From: Chitinophaga pinensis
GTDB lineage: Bacteria; Bacteroidota; Bacteroidia; Flavobacteriales; Flavobacteriaceae
DNA length: 11,258 nucleotides
Direction of reading: 5' to 3'
NCBI GenBank assembly: GCA_943324925.2
Contig: CALPNL020000047.1
Span: 1 to 11,258, forward strand
Part shown: positions 1 through 6,518 of the stretch, one piece after another
How positions within the stretch are numbered: the first letter of the stretch is position 1
Layout: each line of letters begins with the position of its first letter
Program-made: the position numbers and the translations under genes
The notes under the pieces: generated by a model
Databases searched by the model: none
What the model was told of the DNA's origin: nothing
Seen by the model: only the letters and a program-made list of their open reading frames with translations

Positions 1-42
1 AACTATTTAATTAGAGACACTAATTTAGAAGATAATAAATGA
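1..42 (+). CDS. 3' end of an upstream gene (partial)
   Basis: Frame 1 is open from the first base and ends at TGA 40-42, giving 13 residues (NYLIRDTNLEDNK). The other two plus-strand frames have stops within the first 15 bases. The TGA overlaps the ATG of the next gene in a classic ATGA arrangement (39-42), typical of translationally coupled genes in one operon. The fragment is too short to identify. By context it is probably another glycan biosynthesis gene and the upstream member of the deacetylase-GT9-GT4 operon. That a gene ends here is inferred from the open frame and the overlap only. Confidence 0.55.
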   Translation, partial: NYLIRDTNLEDNK

Positions 43-818
43 TATTATTGAGTTTTGATATTGAAGAATTTGACATGCCATTTGAATATGGCAAGACAAT
101 TAGTTTTGAAGATCAAATCAGTATTTCTATTGAAGGAACTTCCTTAATATTAGATTTATTAGAAAAACACCAGGTTAAAGCTACTTTTTTCAGTACGGTA
201 ATATTTGCAATAAATGCTCCCGAAATAATTCAGCGAATCGTTAACGAGGGACATGAAATAGCTTCTCACAGTTATTACCATAGTGATTTCAAAGTGGAAC
301 ATTTATTAGAATCAAAAGAAAAATTAGAAGAAATCACCAATTCGAAGGTGATCGGATTTAGAATGCCACGAATGCAACCTGTAGATGAAAAAGAAATTTA
401 TAAGGCAGGCTATATTTACAATTCCTCAATAAATCCAACTTATTTACCGGGTAGATATAATAATTTTTCAAAACCTAGAACCTATTTTAAGCAAGATGGA
501 GTTTGGCAGATTCCAGCATCGGTGAGCCCAATAATCCGTTTTCCACTTTTTTGGCTTTCCTTTCACAACCTTCCACTTTGGTTGTATAAAATTATTTGCA
601 ACCTTACTTTTTTGAAAGATAAATACTTAAATATCTATTTTCACCCTTGGGAATTTACCGATTTAAAAGATTTTAATAGATTTGGTTTCCCAGGTTATGT
701 TTCAAAAAATACTGGAATTCAAATGTATAATCGATTGGATAATCTTATCATTTGGATGAAAAAAAAGAATTACAGTTTTCACAGTACTCGAGATTTAATT
801 GAAAAAATAAAATCCTAA
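39..818 (+). CDS. Polysaccharide deacetylase family protein (NodB-type, CE4)
   Basis: This is a metal-dependent deacetylase of the NodB/CE4 fold, expected to remove N- or O-acetyl groups from a sugar. Visible motifs are SFDIEEF at residues 5-11 (motif 1, catalytic/metal Asp7), ATFF at 48-51, HEIASHSYYH at 72-81 (motif 2, metal ligands H77 and H81), FRMPR at 107-111 (motif 3, R108) and FHPWEF at 201-206 (motif 5, catalytic His202). No signal peptide is visible, so it should act in the cytoplasm, unlike secreted PgaB or peptidoglycan deacetylases. Residues about 162-200, between motifs 3 and 5, are rich in F, L, I and W and could bind the membrane. The ATG overlaps the stop of the previous gene, and the GT9 gene begins 5 bp after this stop. 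The context suggests deacetylation of a lipid-linked or nucleotide sugar during surface glycan assembly. The family is clear; the substrate is unknown. Confidence 0.9.
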   Translation: MILLSFDIEEFDMPFEYGKTISFEDQISISIEGTSLILDLLEKHQVKATFFSTVIFAINAPEIIQRIVNEGHEIASHSYYHSDFKVEHLLESKEKLEEITNSKVIGFRMPRMQPVDEKEIYKAGYIYNSSINPTYLPGRYNNFSKPRTYFKQDGVWQIPASVSPIIRFPLFWLSFHNLPLWLYKIICNLTFLKDKYLNIYFHPWEFTDLKDFNRFGFPGYVSKNTGIQMYNRLDNLIIWMKKKNYSFHSTRDLIEKIKS

Positions 819-823
819 ACAAC

Positions 824-1873
824 ATGAAAATAGCAGTGATTCAGCCAAAAATGATTGGTGACGTATTAATAACTAGTGTAATTTTTGAAGAATTAAAACA
901 AAAATTTCCTAAGGCTGAACTGCATTTTATTGTGAATAAAAATACTACTCCCGTATTAGAAAACAATCCATTTATTGATAAAATTATCATTTTAGATCCA
1001 AATACTGAAAAAGGATTATCCGGTTTTATCAAACAAATGAATCGGATTAGATTTGAAAAATACGACATCATAATTGATTCGTATTCCAAATTAAAAACAG
1101 CTCTTCTCTGTAAATTCTCCCAAGCAAATAAGAGGATATCATTTAATAAAAGTTATTCTAAGTTTTTCTATACCGATACAATTATTAGAACGAAACATTC
1201 TATTTCTACTGCTACAAAAGCGGTTGAACATCGTTTGCAATTATTAAAATCATTAGGAATAGATTTTCAAGTTATAAAACCAAAGTTATATTTAGAAAAT
1301 TCAGAAATCGAGAATGCAATCAAAATTTTAACTCTGAATAATATTGATTTAAAAAAACCAATAGTAATGATTAGCGCCATTGGAAGTAGCCAAGCAAAAA
1401 CATATCCTTTGCATTACATGGCAAAAGTGATTGATGAAATTGCTGAGAATAAATCGGTTCAAATTTTATTTAATTACATTCCAAATCAAAAAAACACAGC
1501 GTTAGAATTGTATAATTTGTGCCAATTGGAAACCCAAGAAAAAATATTTTTTGAAATTTACGCTAATTCCCTTCGTGAATTTATGGCATTAACAAGCCAA
1601 TGTACGGCATTGATAGGCAATGAAGGTGGAGCAATAAATATGGCTAAGGCATTGAACATTCCTACATTTACAATATTTTCTCCGTTTATATTAAAAAATG
1701 ATTGGAATATGTTTGAAAATGAAACGACAAATATTTCGGTTCATATCTCCGATTATTATCCAAATTTATCGCTTAATGAATCTAAAAATGACACTGAAAT
1801 ATATAAATTATTGAAACCTGAGTTATTCAATAATTTATTGCGTTTATTTCTTAACAAAAACAATCTAAGATAA
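824..1873 (+). CDS. Glycosyltransferase family 9 (heptosyltransferase-like)
   Basis: The protein has a GT-B fold of the ADP-heptose:LPS heptosyltransferase family (GT9), 349 aa, a normal length. The N-terminus carries the family signature IGDVLITSVIF (residues 11-21); Asp13 matches the catalytic Asp of WaaC. The C-terminal donor-binding motif is GNEGGAINMAKALNIP (265-280), followed by TFTIFSP. Classical WaaC/WaaF have a D-[ST]-G-x-x-H motif here; this protein has Asn-Glu-Gly and Asn272 in the His position, so the donor may not be ADP-L-glycero-D-manno-heptose. It starts 5 bp after the deacetylase stop, and its TAA is followed directly by the GT4 ATG with no gap, so the three genes are almost certainly co-transcribed and coupled. 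It is probably a peripheral inner-membrane enzyme adding a core or outer-core sugar. Confidence 0.88.
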   Translation: MKIAVIQPKMIGDVLITSVIFEELKQKFPKAELHFIVNKNTTPVLENNPFIDKIIILDPNTEKGLSGFIKQMNRIRFEKYDIIIDSYSKLKTALLCKFSQANKRISFNKSYSKFFYTDTIIRTKHSISTATKAVEHRLQLLKSLGIDFQVIKPKLYLENSEIENAIKILTLNNIDLKKPIVMISAIGSSQAKTYPLHYMAKVIDEIAENKSVQILFNYIPNQKNTALELYNLCQLETQEKIFFEIYANSLREFMALTSQCTALIGNEGGAINMAKALNIPTFTIFSPFILKNDWNMFENETTNISVHISDYYPNLSLNESKNDTEIYKLLKPELFNNLLRLFLNKNNLR

Positions 1874-2992
1874 ATGATACTAGGTTTTGACGCTAAAAGA
1901 TTCTTTCATAACAAAACAGGTTTGGGCAATTATAGCCGCGATCTGATTAGAATTTTAGCACAATACTATCCAGAAAATAGTTATTTGTTATACAATCCAA
2001 AGCCCAAAAAAATAGACCGAATACCAATTGACGGAAAAATTATCATTGAGCATTTGCCTCAAACAAAAAAAGATAGAAAGTTATCTTCACTTTGGAGACT
2101 GTTTTCGGTTTGTTCACAAATAAAAAAAGATAAAGTTGAAATCTACCATGGCTTATCAGGAGAAATACCAATTGGCTTAAATAATTCAGGGATAAAAACA
2201 GTGGTTACAATTCACGATTTAATATTTATGAGATACCCTAATTTGTATTCTTATTTTGATCGTAAGATCCATTATTACAAATTTAAATATGCTGCAAATA
2301 AAGCCGATTTAGTAATTGCTATAAGTGAACAAACAAAAATGGATATTGTCACTTATTTAAAAATTAATCCTGACAAAATAAAAATCATATATCAAGGTTG
2401 TGCTCCTGTTTTCAAAGAAGGAATTCCATCAGAATTTATTGAACTTACTAGAAAAAAATACCAATTACCAACCCATTTTATCTTGAATGTTGGTACCATT
2501 GAAAAGAGAAAAAATGTACTTTCAGCAATTAAAGCCATAAAAGAAATTGACACCCAATTAGTTATAATTGGTAAAAAAACGGCTTATTTCACTGAAATCA
2601 ACACTTATATTTTGGAAAATAATCTTCAAAATAAAGTGATTTTCCTTGAAAATGTAGAATTGAAAGAATTAGCATCAATTTACAGAATGGCAACTGTATT
2701 TATTTATCCATCCGTTTTTGAAGGATTCGGAATTCCAATTATTGAAGCATTGTATTCAAAAACCCCTGTAATAACCTCAAAAGGAGGTTGTTTTTCAGAA
2801 GCTGGAGGAGAAAATTCAATTTATATTGATGCTCTGAGTACAAAAGAAATTAAAGTTGAATTAGAAAAATTATTAGCTAATCCAGAAAAAAGAGAGATTA
2901 TGAAACAAAAAGGCTTTGAATTTGTCCAAAAATTCAATGATGATCTTATTGCAAAAAATTGGATTGAAACCTACCGAGGAGTAGTAGGATAA
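1874..2992 (+). CDS. Glycosyltransferase family 4 (group 1)
   Basis: A retaining GT-B glycosyltransferase of 372 aa. The acceptor-side domain starts with MILGFDAKRF and the loop TGLGNYSRDL (residues 15-24), typical of GT4 enzymes resembling mannosyltransferases WbaZ/MtfB. IHDLIF (113-118) is a second family hallmark. The donor-side domain carries VGTIEKRKNV (206-215), with the basic residues that contact the donor diphosphate, and the EX7E motif E283-GFGIPII-E291, followed by TPVITSKGGCFSEAGG. It is the last gene of the plus-strand operon; the ATG abuts the stop of the GT9 gene. It would act at the cytoplasmic face of the inner membrane with a nucleotide sugar donor, plausibly GDP-mannose by resemblance, but donor and linkage cannot be read from sequence. 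No hairpin terminator is visible after the stop. Confidence 0.9.
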   Translation: MILGFDAKRFFHNKTGLGNYSRDLIRILAQYYPENSYLLYNPKPKKIDRIPIDGKIIIEHLPQTKKDRKLSSLWRLFSVCSQIKKDKVEIYHGLSGEIPIGLNNSGIKTVVTIHDLIFMRYPNLYSYFDRKIHYYKFKYAANKADLVIAISEQTKMDIVTYLKINPDKIKIIYQGCAPVFKEGIPSEFIELTRKKYQLPTHFILNVGTIEKRKNVLSAIKAIKEIDTQLVIIGKKTAYFTEINTYILENNLQNKVIFLENVELKELASIYRMATVFIYPSVFEGFGIPIIEALYSKTPVITSKGGCFSEAGGENSIYIDALSTKEIKVELEKLLANPEKREIMKQKGFEFVQKFNDDLIAKNWIETYRGVVG

Positions 2993-3047
2993 TCTTTAAT
3001 TTTTAAAAACAATTGGTAGAAATTAATATTTCCACAAAAAACGTAAT

Positions 3048-3055
3048 TATATTTG
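3048..3055 (+). promoter_or_regulatory. Candidate Bacteroidetes -7 element for the outer-membrane protein gene
   Basis: TATATTTG matches the TAnnTTTG consensus exactly and lies in the 116-bp gap before the gene starting at 3109. It would give a leader of roughly 48-50 nt. No TTG is found at the usual 17-23 bp upstream; the nearest (3013-3015) is 32 bp away. The site therefore rests on the -7 element alone, and such matches also occur by chance in AT-rich DNA. Confidence 0.42.
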
Positions 3056-3108
3056 TATTCGATTACTGAAATAGTATACCATAAAATTTCATAAATAAAA
3101 TAGTATCA

Positions 3109-3945
3109 ATGTATAAATTAGTATTGGCAATTGGCCTTTTGTCTTTTTCTATAAGTTTCTCACAAGATATAAAACCAACCCCAGGAAAGTATACCGATCA
3201 TAACAAGGGAAAAATGTATTTTTATTGGGGTGGAAATCGGGGTAGTTACACCAATTCAGATATTCGATTTAAGGGTGCTAATTACGATTTTACGATTTAC
3301 GATGTTGAAGCAGTAGACCGACCAAAAGGGTGGCACGTTGACTATATTAACCCGGGAAGAATGACTATTCCTCAAACCAATTTTAGAATAGGATATTTCA
3401 TTAATGATCATTTTAATATATCTATTGGCGTAGATCACATGAAATACGTAATGATTCAAAACCAATCCGTTAGAGTTTCTGGAACCTACCCAAATTCATA
3501 TAATTCAACCGTAATTAATAACGGAATTGTTGATTTAACAGATGAAAGTTTCTTGACTTTCGAACATACTGACGGTTTGAATTATGTTAATTCAGAATTT
3601 TCTAGAGTAGATGATATTTCGAAATTATTTAAAATAAACGATACTGATAAAATCCAAGTTAGTTTAACAGAAGGAGCTGGCGCTGGTATTTTATATCCAA
3701 AAACAAATGTGATGTTAATGGGTCAAGAAAGACATGATGATTTTAATGTCGCAGGATATGGAGTTTCTGCCAAAGCGGGAATAAATATCACTTTTTTTAA
3801 ACACTATTTTATTCAGGGGGAATTAAAAGGAGGTTACATCAATATGTCAAACATCAAAACTACCTTTAATAATTCAGATAGTGCATCACAGCATTTTATG
3901 TTTTTTGAACGTATAATTGCATTTGGCGGTATATTTCAATTATAA
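3109..3945 (+). CDS. Secreted, probably outer-membrane beta-barrel protein of unknown function
   Basis: The 278-aa product begins with a signal peptide: Lys3, a hydrophobic core to about residue 17, then S-F-S before Gln19, a common flavobacterial signal peptidase I site (cleavage after Ser18). The mature part alternates polar and aromatic/aliphatic residues, with glycine-rich strands such as MYFYWGGNRGSY (36-47), FRIGYFINDHFNISIGVDHM (92-111) and the last about 75 residues (AGYGVSAKAGINITFF, FIQGELKGGYI, FGGIFQL). This fits a small beta-barrel of perhaps 8-10 strands. It ends in Leu rather than the usual terminal Phe. I recall similar uncharacterised proteins in other flavobacteria but know no assigned function. 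It stands alone between two glycan operons, with its own candidate promoter at 3048-3055, and converges on the minus-strand operon. A role in LPS display or surface assembly is only a guess from context. Confidence 0.8.
   Translation: MYKLVLAIGLLSFSISFSQDIKPTPGKYTDHNKGKMYFYWGGNRGSYTNSDIRFKGANYDFTIYDVEAVDRPKGWHVDYINPGRMTIPQTNFRIGYFINDHFNISIGVDHMKYVMIQNQSVRVSGTYPNSYNSTVINNGIVDLTDESFLTFEHTDGLNYVNSEFSRVDDISKLFKINDTDKIQVSLTEGAGAGILYPKTNVMLMGQERHDDFNVAGYGVSAKAGINITFFKHYFIQGELKGGYINMSNIKTTFNNSDSASQHFMFFERIIAFGGIFQL
3912..3944. repeat. 8-bp inverted repeat at the convergent gene junction
   Basis: TATAATTG (3912-3919) is repeated perfectly as CAATTATA (3937-3944), with a 17-nt loop. It covers the last codons of the outer-membrane protein gene and ends 2 bp before the stop of the convergent operon (3947-3949). 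A hairpin here might help termination on either strand, but the stem is almost all A-T and no U-tract follows on either side. A chance origin is possible in DNA this AT-rich. Confidence 0.3.
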
Positions 3946-3946
3946 A

Positions 3947-4759
3947 TTAAACTTTATCAATCCCGTTTTCGGTTCTAATAATGGTATTTTTTTTATTAAA
4001 GGATCGGATTTCATTGTTTTTTTTCCAAATTTCAGGCGAAGAATACCCCCTACTGTGATCTAAATGGACACATATCGCACTGTATCGTATTTGCTTTGAA
4101 AGCATCTCATTATTGAAGAGGCGCTCTCCCATTTCTCGATCTTCACCACCATATTGCATGTCATTATTAAACCCATTTACCGCAATAATATCATTTTTCC
4201 AGCCAGATGAATTGTGTCCATTCCATGATCTTTTTGTTGGAGTAACCCAATTCATAAATTGAGCTAAGAATTTATTATTAGTTAACTTAATACTTTTAAA
4301 ATTTAATTTAAATCCATTGTTTTTTAACCAATTAAGTTGGAAACAATTAGAATTTATTATATCATTTTCAGAAATTAATTTAGAAACAGAAAGAGGTAAT
4401 TTAAAATAACCACCGGATAAAAAATAACCAACTTCACGATTTTTTAAATGCATCTCAATAAAATCTTTCCTAGGTATACAATCACCATCTGTAAAAATTA
4501 AATAGTCTGAATTTGACTTTAAAATGGCTTTATTTAAGATTTTAGTTTTTTGAAAACCTTGATCTTCCTGCCACACATGTACAATTGAATTTTTAAATTT
4601 TGTAGAAAATTGAGCAAGTAATTCTTTAGTTTCAGAAGTAGAACCATCATCGGCAATTACAATTTCAAAATCGCACTCTGTTTGGACACTATATCCAATA
4701 AGTACCTTTTGCAACCATTCAACTGCATTGTATGTTGTGATAATTACTGAAACTTTCAT
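3947..4759 (-). CDS. Glycosyltransferase family 2 with galactosyltransferase-type C-terminal region
   Basis: A 270-aa GT-A enzyme. The N-terminal nucleotide-binding half shows VSVIITTYN (3-11), IADDGST (35-41, Asp37/Asp38) and the metal-binding DxD in TDGDC (D91, D93). The C-terminal half has NGHNSSGW (180-187) and GGEDREMGERL (204-214). The latter resembles the Glyco_transf_7C/galactosyltransferase region, where the Glu-Asp pair is thought to act in catalysis. That arrangement is known from GalNAc/Gal transferases and from polymerases such as KfoC, so a Gal or GalNAc donor is plausible but not shown. It is the last gene of the seven-gene minus-strand operon, 38 bp after the kinase gene, with overlapping small inverted repeats in that gap. 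The stop is 1 bp from the stop of the convergent outer-membrane protein gene. Confidence 0.9.
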   Translation of the reverse strand: MKVSVIITTYNAVEWLQKVLIGYSVQTECDFEIVIADDGSTSETKELLAQFSTKFKNSIVHVWQEDQGFQKTKILNKAILKSNSDYLIFTDGDCIPRKDFIEMHLKNREVGYFLSGGYFKLPLSVSKLISENDIINSNCFQLNWLKNNGFKLNFKSIKLTNNKFLAQFMNWVTPTKRSWNGHNSSGWKNDIIAVNGFNNDMQYGGEDREMGERLFNNEMLSKQIRYSAICVHLDHSRGYSSPEIWKKNNEIRSFNKKNTIIRTENGIDKV

Positions 4760-4764
4760 TTTTT

Positions 4765-4795
4765 CTTTTGAAAAGTGAAAATACTATTTTTTCAC
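4765..4795. repeat. Two overlapping inverted repeats between kinase and GT2 genes
   Basis: CTTTT-G-AAAAG (4765-4775) is an 11-bp palindrome. GTGAAAA (4775-4781) pairs perfectly with TTTTCAC (4789-4795) around a 7-nt loop. The two share G4775, so the RNA could fold one way or the other. They fill the 38-bp gap between the kinase stop and the ATG of the last GT2 gene. They could act as a processing or attenuation site, but the stems are short and AT-rich and no function is established. Confidence 0.3.
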
Positions 4796-4797
4796 AA

Positions 4798-5601
4798 CTA
4801 TTTCTTCCAAAATTTTAATTTCTTTTTTAATCTTCTTTTTCTAAAGTATTGATTTTGAAAATTGGTTGTCATTTTCCAAAGTGTTGAAAAGATTAATTCT
4901 TCTGATTCTCCGGAAATAATAGCATATTCATTACTCATTATTTTAACCATTTCCTCTTTGTTGGATAATCGACATAAATTTTTCATTCGAACATCAAAAG
5001 ACATCGTATTGTGAAATCTCATTCTATTTAAATCAACCAAGAAAAACTCATAACTTCCCTCGTCCTTTTTTCTAATCAAAGTATTTCCAGGAGAATGATC
5101 TAAAAATTCTATTCCTTTTTGGTGTAATGAATAAGTAAACCGAATAAATTGCCTTAATATTAACTCATTTTCAGGGAATTCTGGAATTTGAACTAATTCT
5201 CTAAAAGTTAAATCACAATCTAAGTGTTCGCTTACATAATAGCTTTTTTTTAATCCAAAAATTGAAGTGCTTTCAAAGTAAGCTATAGGTTGCGGAGTTC
5301 CTATTTGATTCTCTAATAGTTTATTAGCATATTCATATGATCGTCTTGCTTTCGATTTTCTAAAATAACGATAGATTATTGAATTGAGTAAATGTGGTTT
5401 TTTAAACGATTTTACATTTACTTTTAAAGAACCTAAATCAAATAATTTAATTACATTTCTATTTCCGTCACCAAAAATAATTCCAGAGGTATTGAAATTA
5501 TCAATAATACTAATTATCTCTTTTTGTTGAGATAGATAGGACGAATTAAAATTTATTGGTTGTTTCAATATTAAAATTTTAGTGGTGAAATAATAACTCA
5601 A
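4798..5601 (-). CDS. Lipopolysaccharide kinase-like protein (Kdo/WaaP/InaA family)
   Basis: A 267-aa protein-kinase-fold enzyme of the bacterial LPS kinase group, which phosphorylates Kdo or heptose in the inner core. Visible motifs: a small nucleotide-loop region GDGNRNVIK (44-52), a probable beta-3 Lys64 in VNVKSF, a probable helix-C Glu90 in ARRSYEYAN, the catalytic loop FLDHSPGN (166-173; Asp168, Asn173) and the metal-binding Asp190 in LVDLNR, replacing DFG. The C-terminus is strongly basic (RKRRLKKKLKFWKK, 254-267), suiting contact with acidic phospholipid or lipid A. The frame has no ATG near the N-terminus. The likely start is TTG at 5599-5601, directly after, and in frame with, the TAG of the upstream gene. 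Another TTG lies at codon 12 (5566-5568). Reinitiation is the simplest explanation. Family assignment is good; the phosphorylated sugar is inferred. Confidence 0.85.
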   Translation of the reverse strand: MSYYFTTKILILKQPINFNSSYLSQQKEIISIIDNFNTSGIIFGDGNRNVIKLFDLGSLKVNVKSFKKPHLLNSIIYRYFRKSKARRSYEYANKLLENQIGTPQPIAYFESTSIFGLKKSYYVSEHLDCDLTFRELVQIPEFPENELILRQFIRFTYSLHQKGIEFLDHSPGNTLIRKKDEGSYEFFLVDLNRMRFHNTMSFDVRMKNLCRLSNKEEMVKIMSNEYAIISGESEELIFSTLWKMTTNFQNQYFRKRRLKKKLKFWKK

Positions 5602-6483
5602 CTATTTATAAAGAAATTTAAACTTGATAAAATGCTTAAACCATTGACCGAAATTTTTAAAAAACAAGAATGTTTTTGAAATATTAAAATTACTATCATT
5701 CTCAGCGATATACATAATTTTACTAAAATCTTTTGAATTTAAGTAACCTAATTTCTTCCATCTATCGGGTTCAATAAAATAAAAATCTTGAAAATCATTA
5801 TAGTTGGTTTCGTTTACAGCCAACCATTTTTCCAAAAAGGTGTCGTTTACATCAACGTTATGTCCCCAATTGTCAATTTTGAATCGTAATTCTTCTTCTG
5901 TTCTGCATAAAGTTTCGTGAAGTAGAATAGTATTTGTATATATAATTCTCTCTTTTGTTTGTCGAGCACATTTATAATTCGGAAAATTAGTGGCCAACAT
6001 AAACTTGTGTGGGGCATTTACATATAAAATTCCATTGTCAGTAAATTTATACAAGTGAACTAAAAAAGCGGCAATTTGAATAGGTGTTTTCTCCGGGTTA
6101 TCAAGGTAGTGATCTCGTTTTCTTAATTCCTTTACAAATTTCTCAAAGTTGATAAATATTTCATCGGCATCAACTTGAACTAACCAATTTCCAATTCCCA
6201 TTTTTAAAGAAAGTAGGTGTCTTTCTCTATTATCATTTTCAATTGCTGACAAATCAGCTACATAAAAATCATCGCGATATAACGTTATTTTTTTATCAAC
6301 ATCAAAGTCCTTCAGCCATTCAAAAAAGGAAGCATCAACTTCAAATTTTTGACCAGACCAAGTTCGATAATCCTTATCGATAGCTATAAAAATAGCATCT
6401 GCAGATTGGTAAACTGGAGGAATAGAATTTTTTAATTTCTCATAATCATAGGAGAATAAAAACCCTACATGTATTTTTTTCAT
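5602..6483 (-). CDS. Divergent GT-A glycosyltransferase-like protein
   Basis: A 293-aa protein that lacks the classical GT2 opening but looks like a GT-A transferase. MKKIHVGFLFSYDYE (1-15) could be the first beta strand. NRERHLLSLKMG (85-96) is typical of the helix before the metal site, and WLVQVDADEIF (100-110) holds a D-x-D-E motif (D105, D107, E108). Further on, NAPHKFM (156-162), LLHETLCR (187-194) and DNWGHNVD (204-211) resemble the acceptor or metal-His region of GT2-related proteins. No signal peptide or membrane helix is visible; the C-terminus is aromatic and basic (FGQWFKHFIKFKFLYK). It follows the upstream GT2 gene by 35 bp. Its TAG (5602-5604) is immediately followed, in frame, by the TTG start of the kinase gene. 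I infer transfer of a core or outer-core sugar; donor and linkage are unknown. Confidence 0.78.
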   Translation of the reverse strand: MKKIHVGFLFSYDYEKLKNSIPPVYQSADAIFIAIDKDYRTWSGQKFEVDASFFEWLKDFDVDKKITLYRDDFYVADLSAIENDNRERHLLSLKMGIGNWLVQVDADEIFINFEKFVKELRKRDHYLDNPEKTPIQIAAFLVHLYKFTDNGILYVNAPHKFMLATNFPNYKCARQTKERIIYTNTILLHETLCRTEEELRFKIDNWGHNVDVNDTFLEKWLAVNETNYNDFQDFYFIEPDRWKKLGYLNSKDFSKIMYIAENDSNFNISKTFLFFKNFGQWFKHFIKFKFLYK

Positions 6484-6518
6484 CTTTAGAATTTAAATTA
6501 ATGATCTAAAATAATATA

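Noticed and set aside
841..1089. 82-codon minus-strand open frame
   Set aside because: It lies wholly inside the GT9 gene on the opposite strand, covering its conserved N-terminal motif, and shows no domain. It is a shadow of the real gene.
2993..3047. Possible terminator after the GT4 gene
   Set aside because: Only short A/T palindromes (TTTTTAAAAA) are seen, which are expected by chance at this base composition.
3256..3465. 69-codon minus-strand open frame
   Set aside because: It is antisense to the outer-membrane protein gene, has no recognisable features and no promoter or gene context.
5602..5604. TAG as a sign that the GT-A-like and kinase genes form one broken fusion gene
   Set aside because: Both parts look complete and have unrelated folds and roles, and neither requires the other. 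Kept only as an alternative within the junction finding, not as a pseudogene call.
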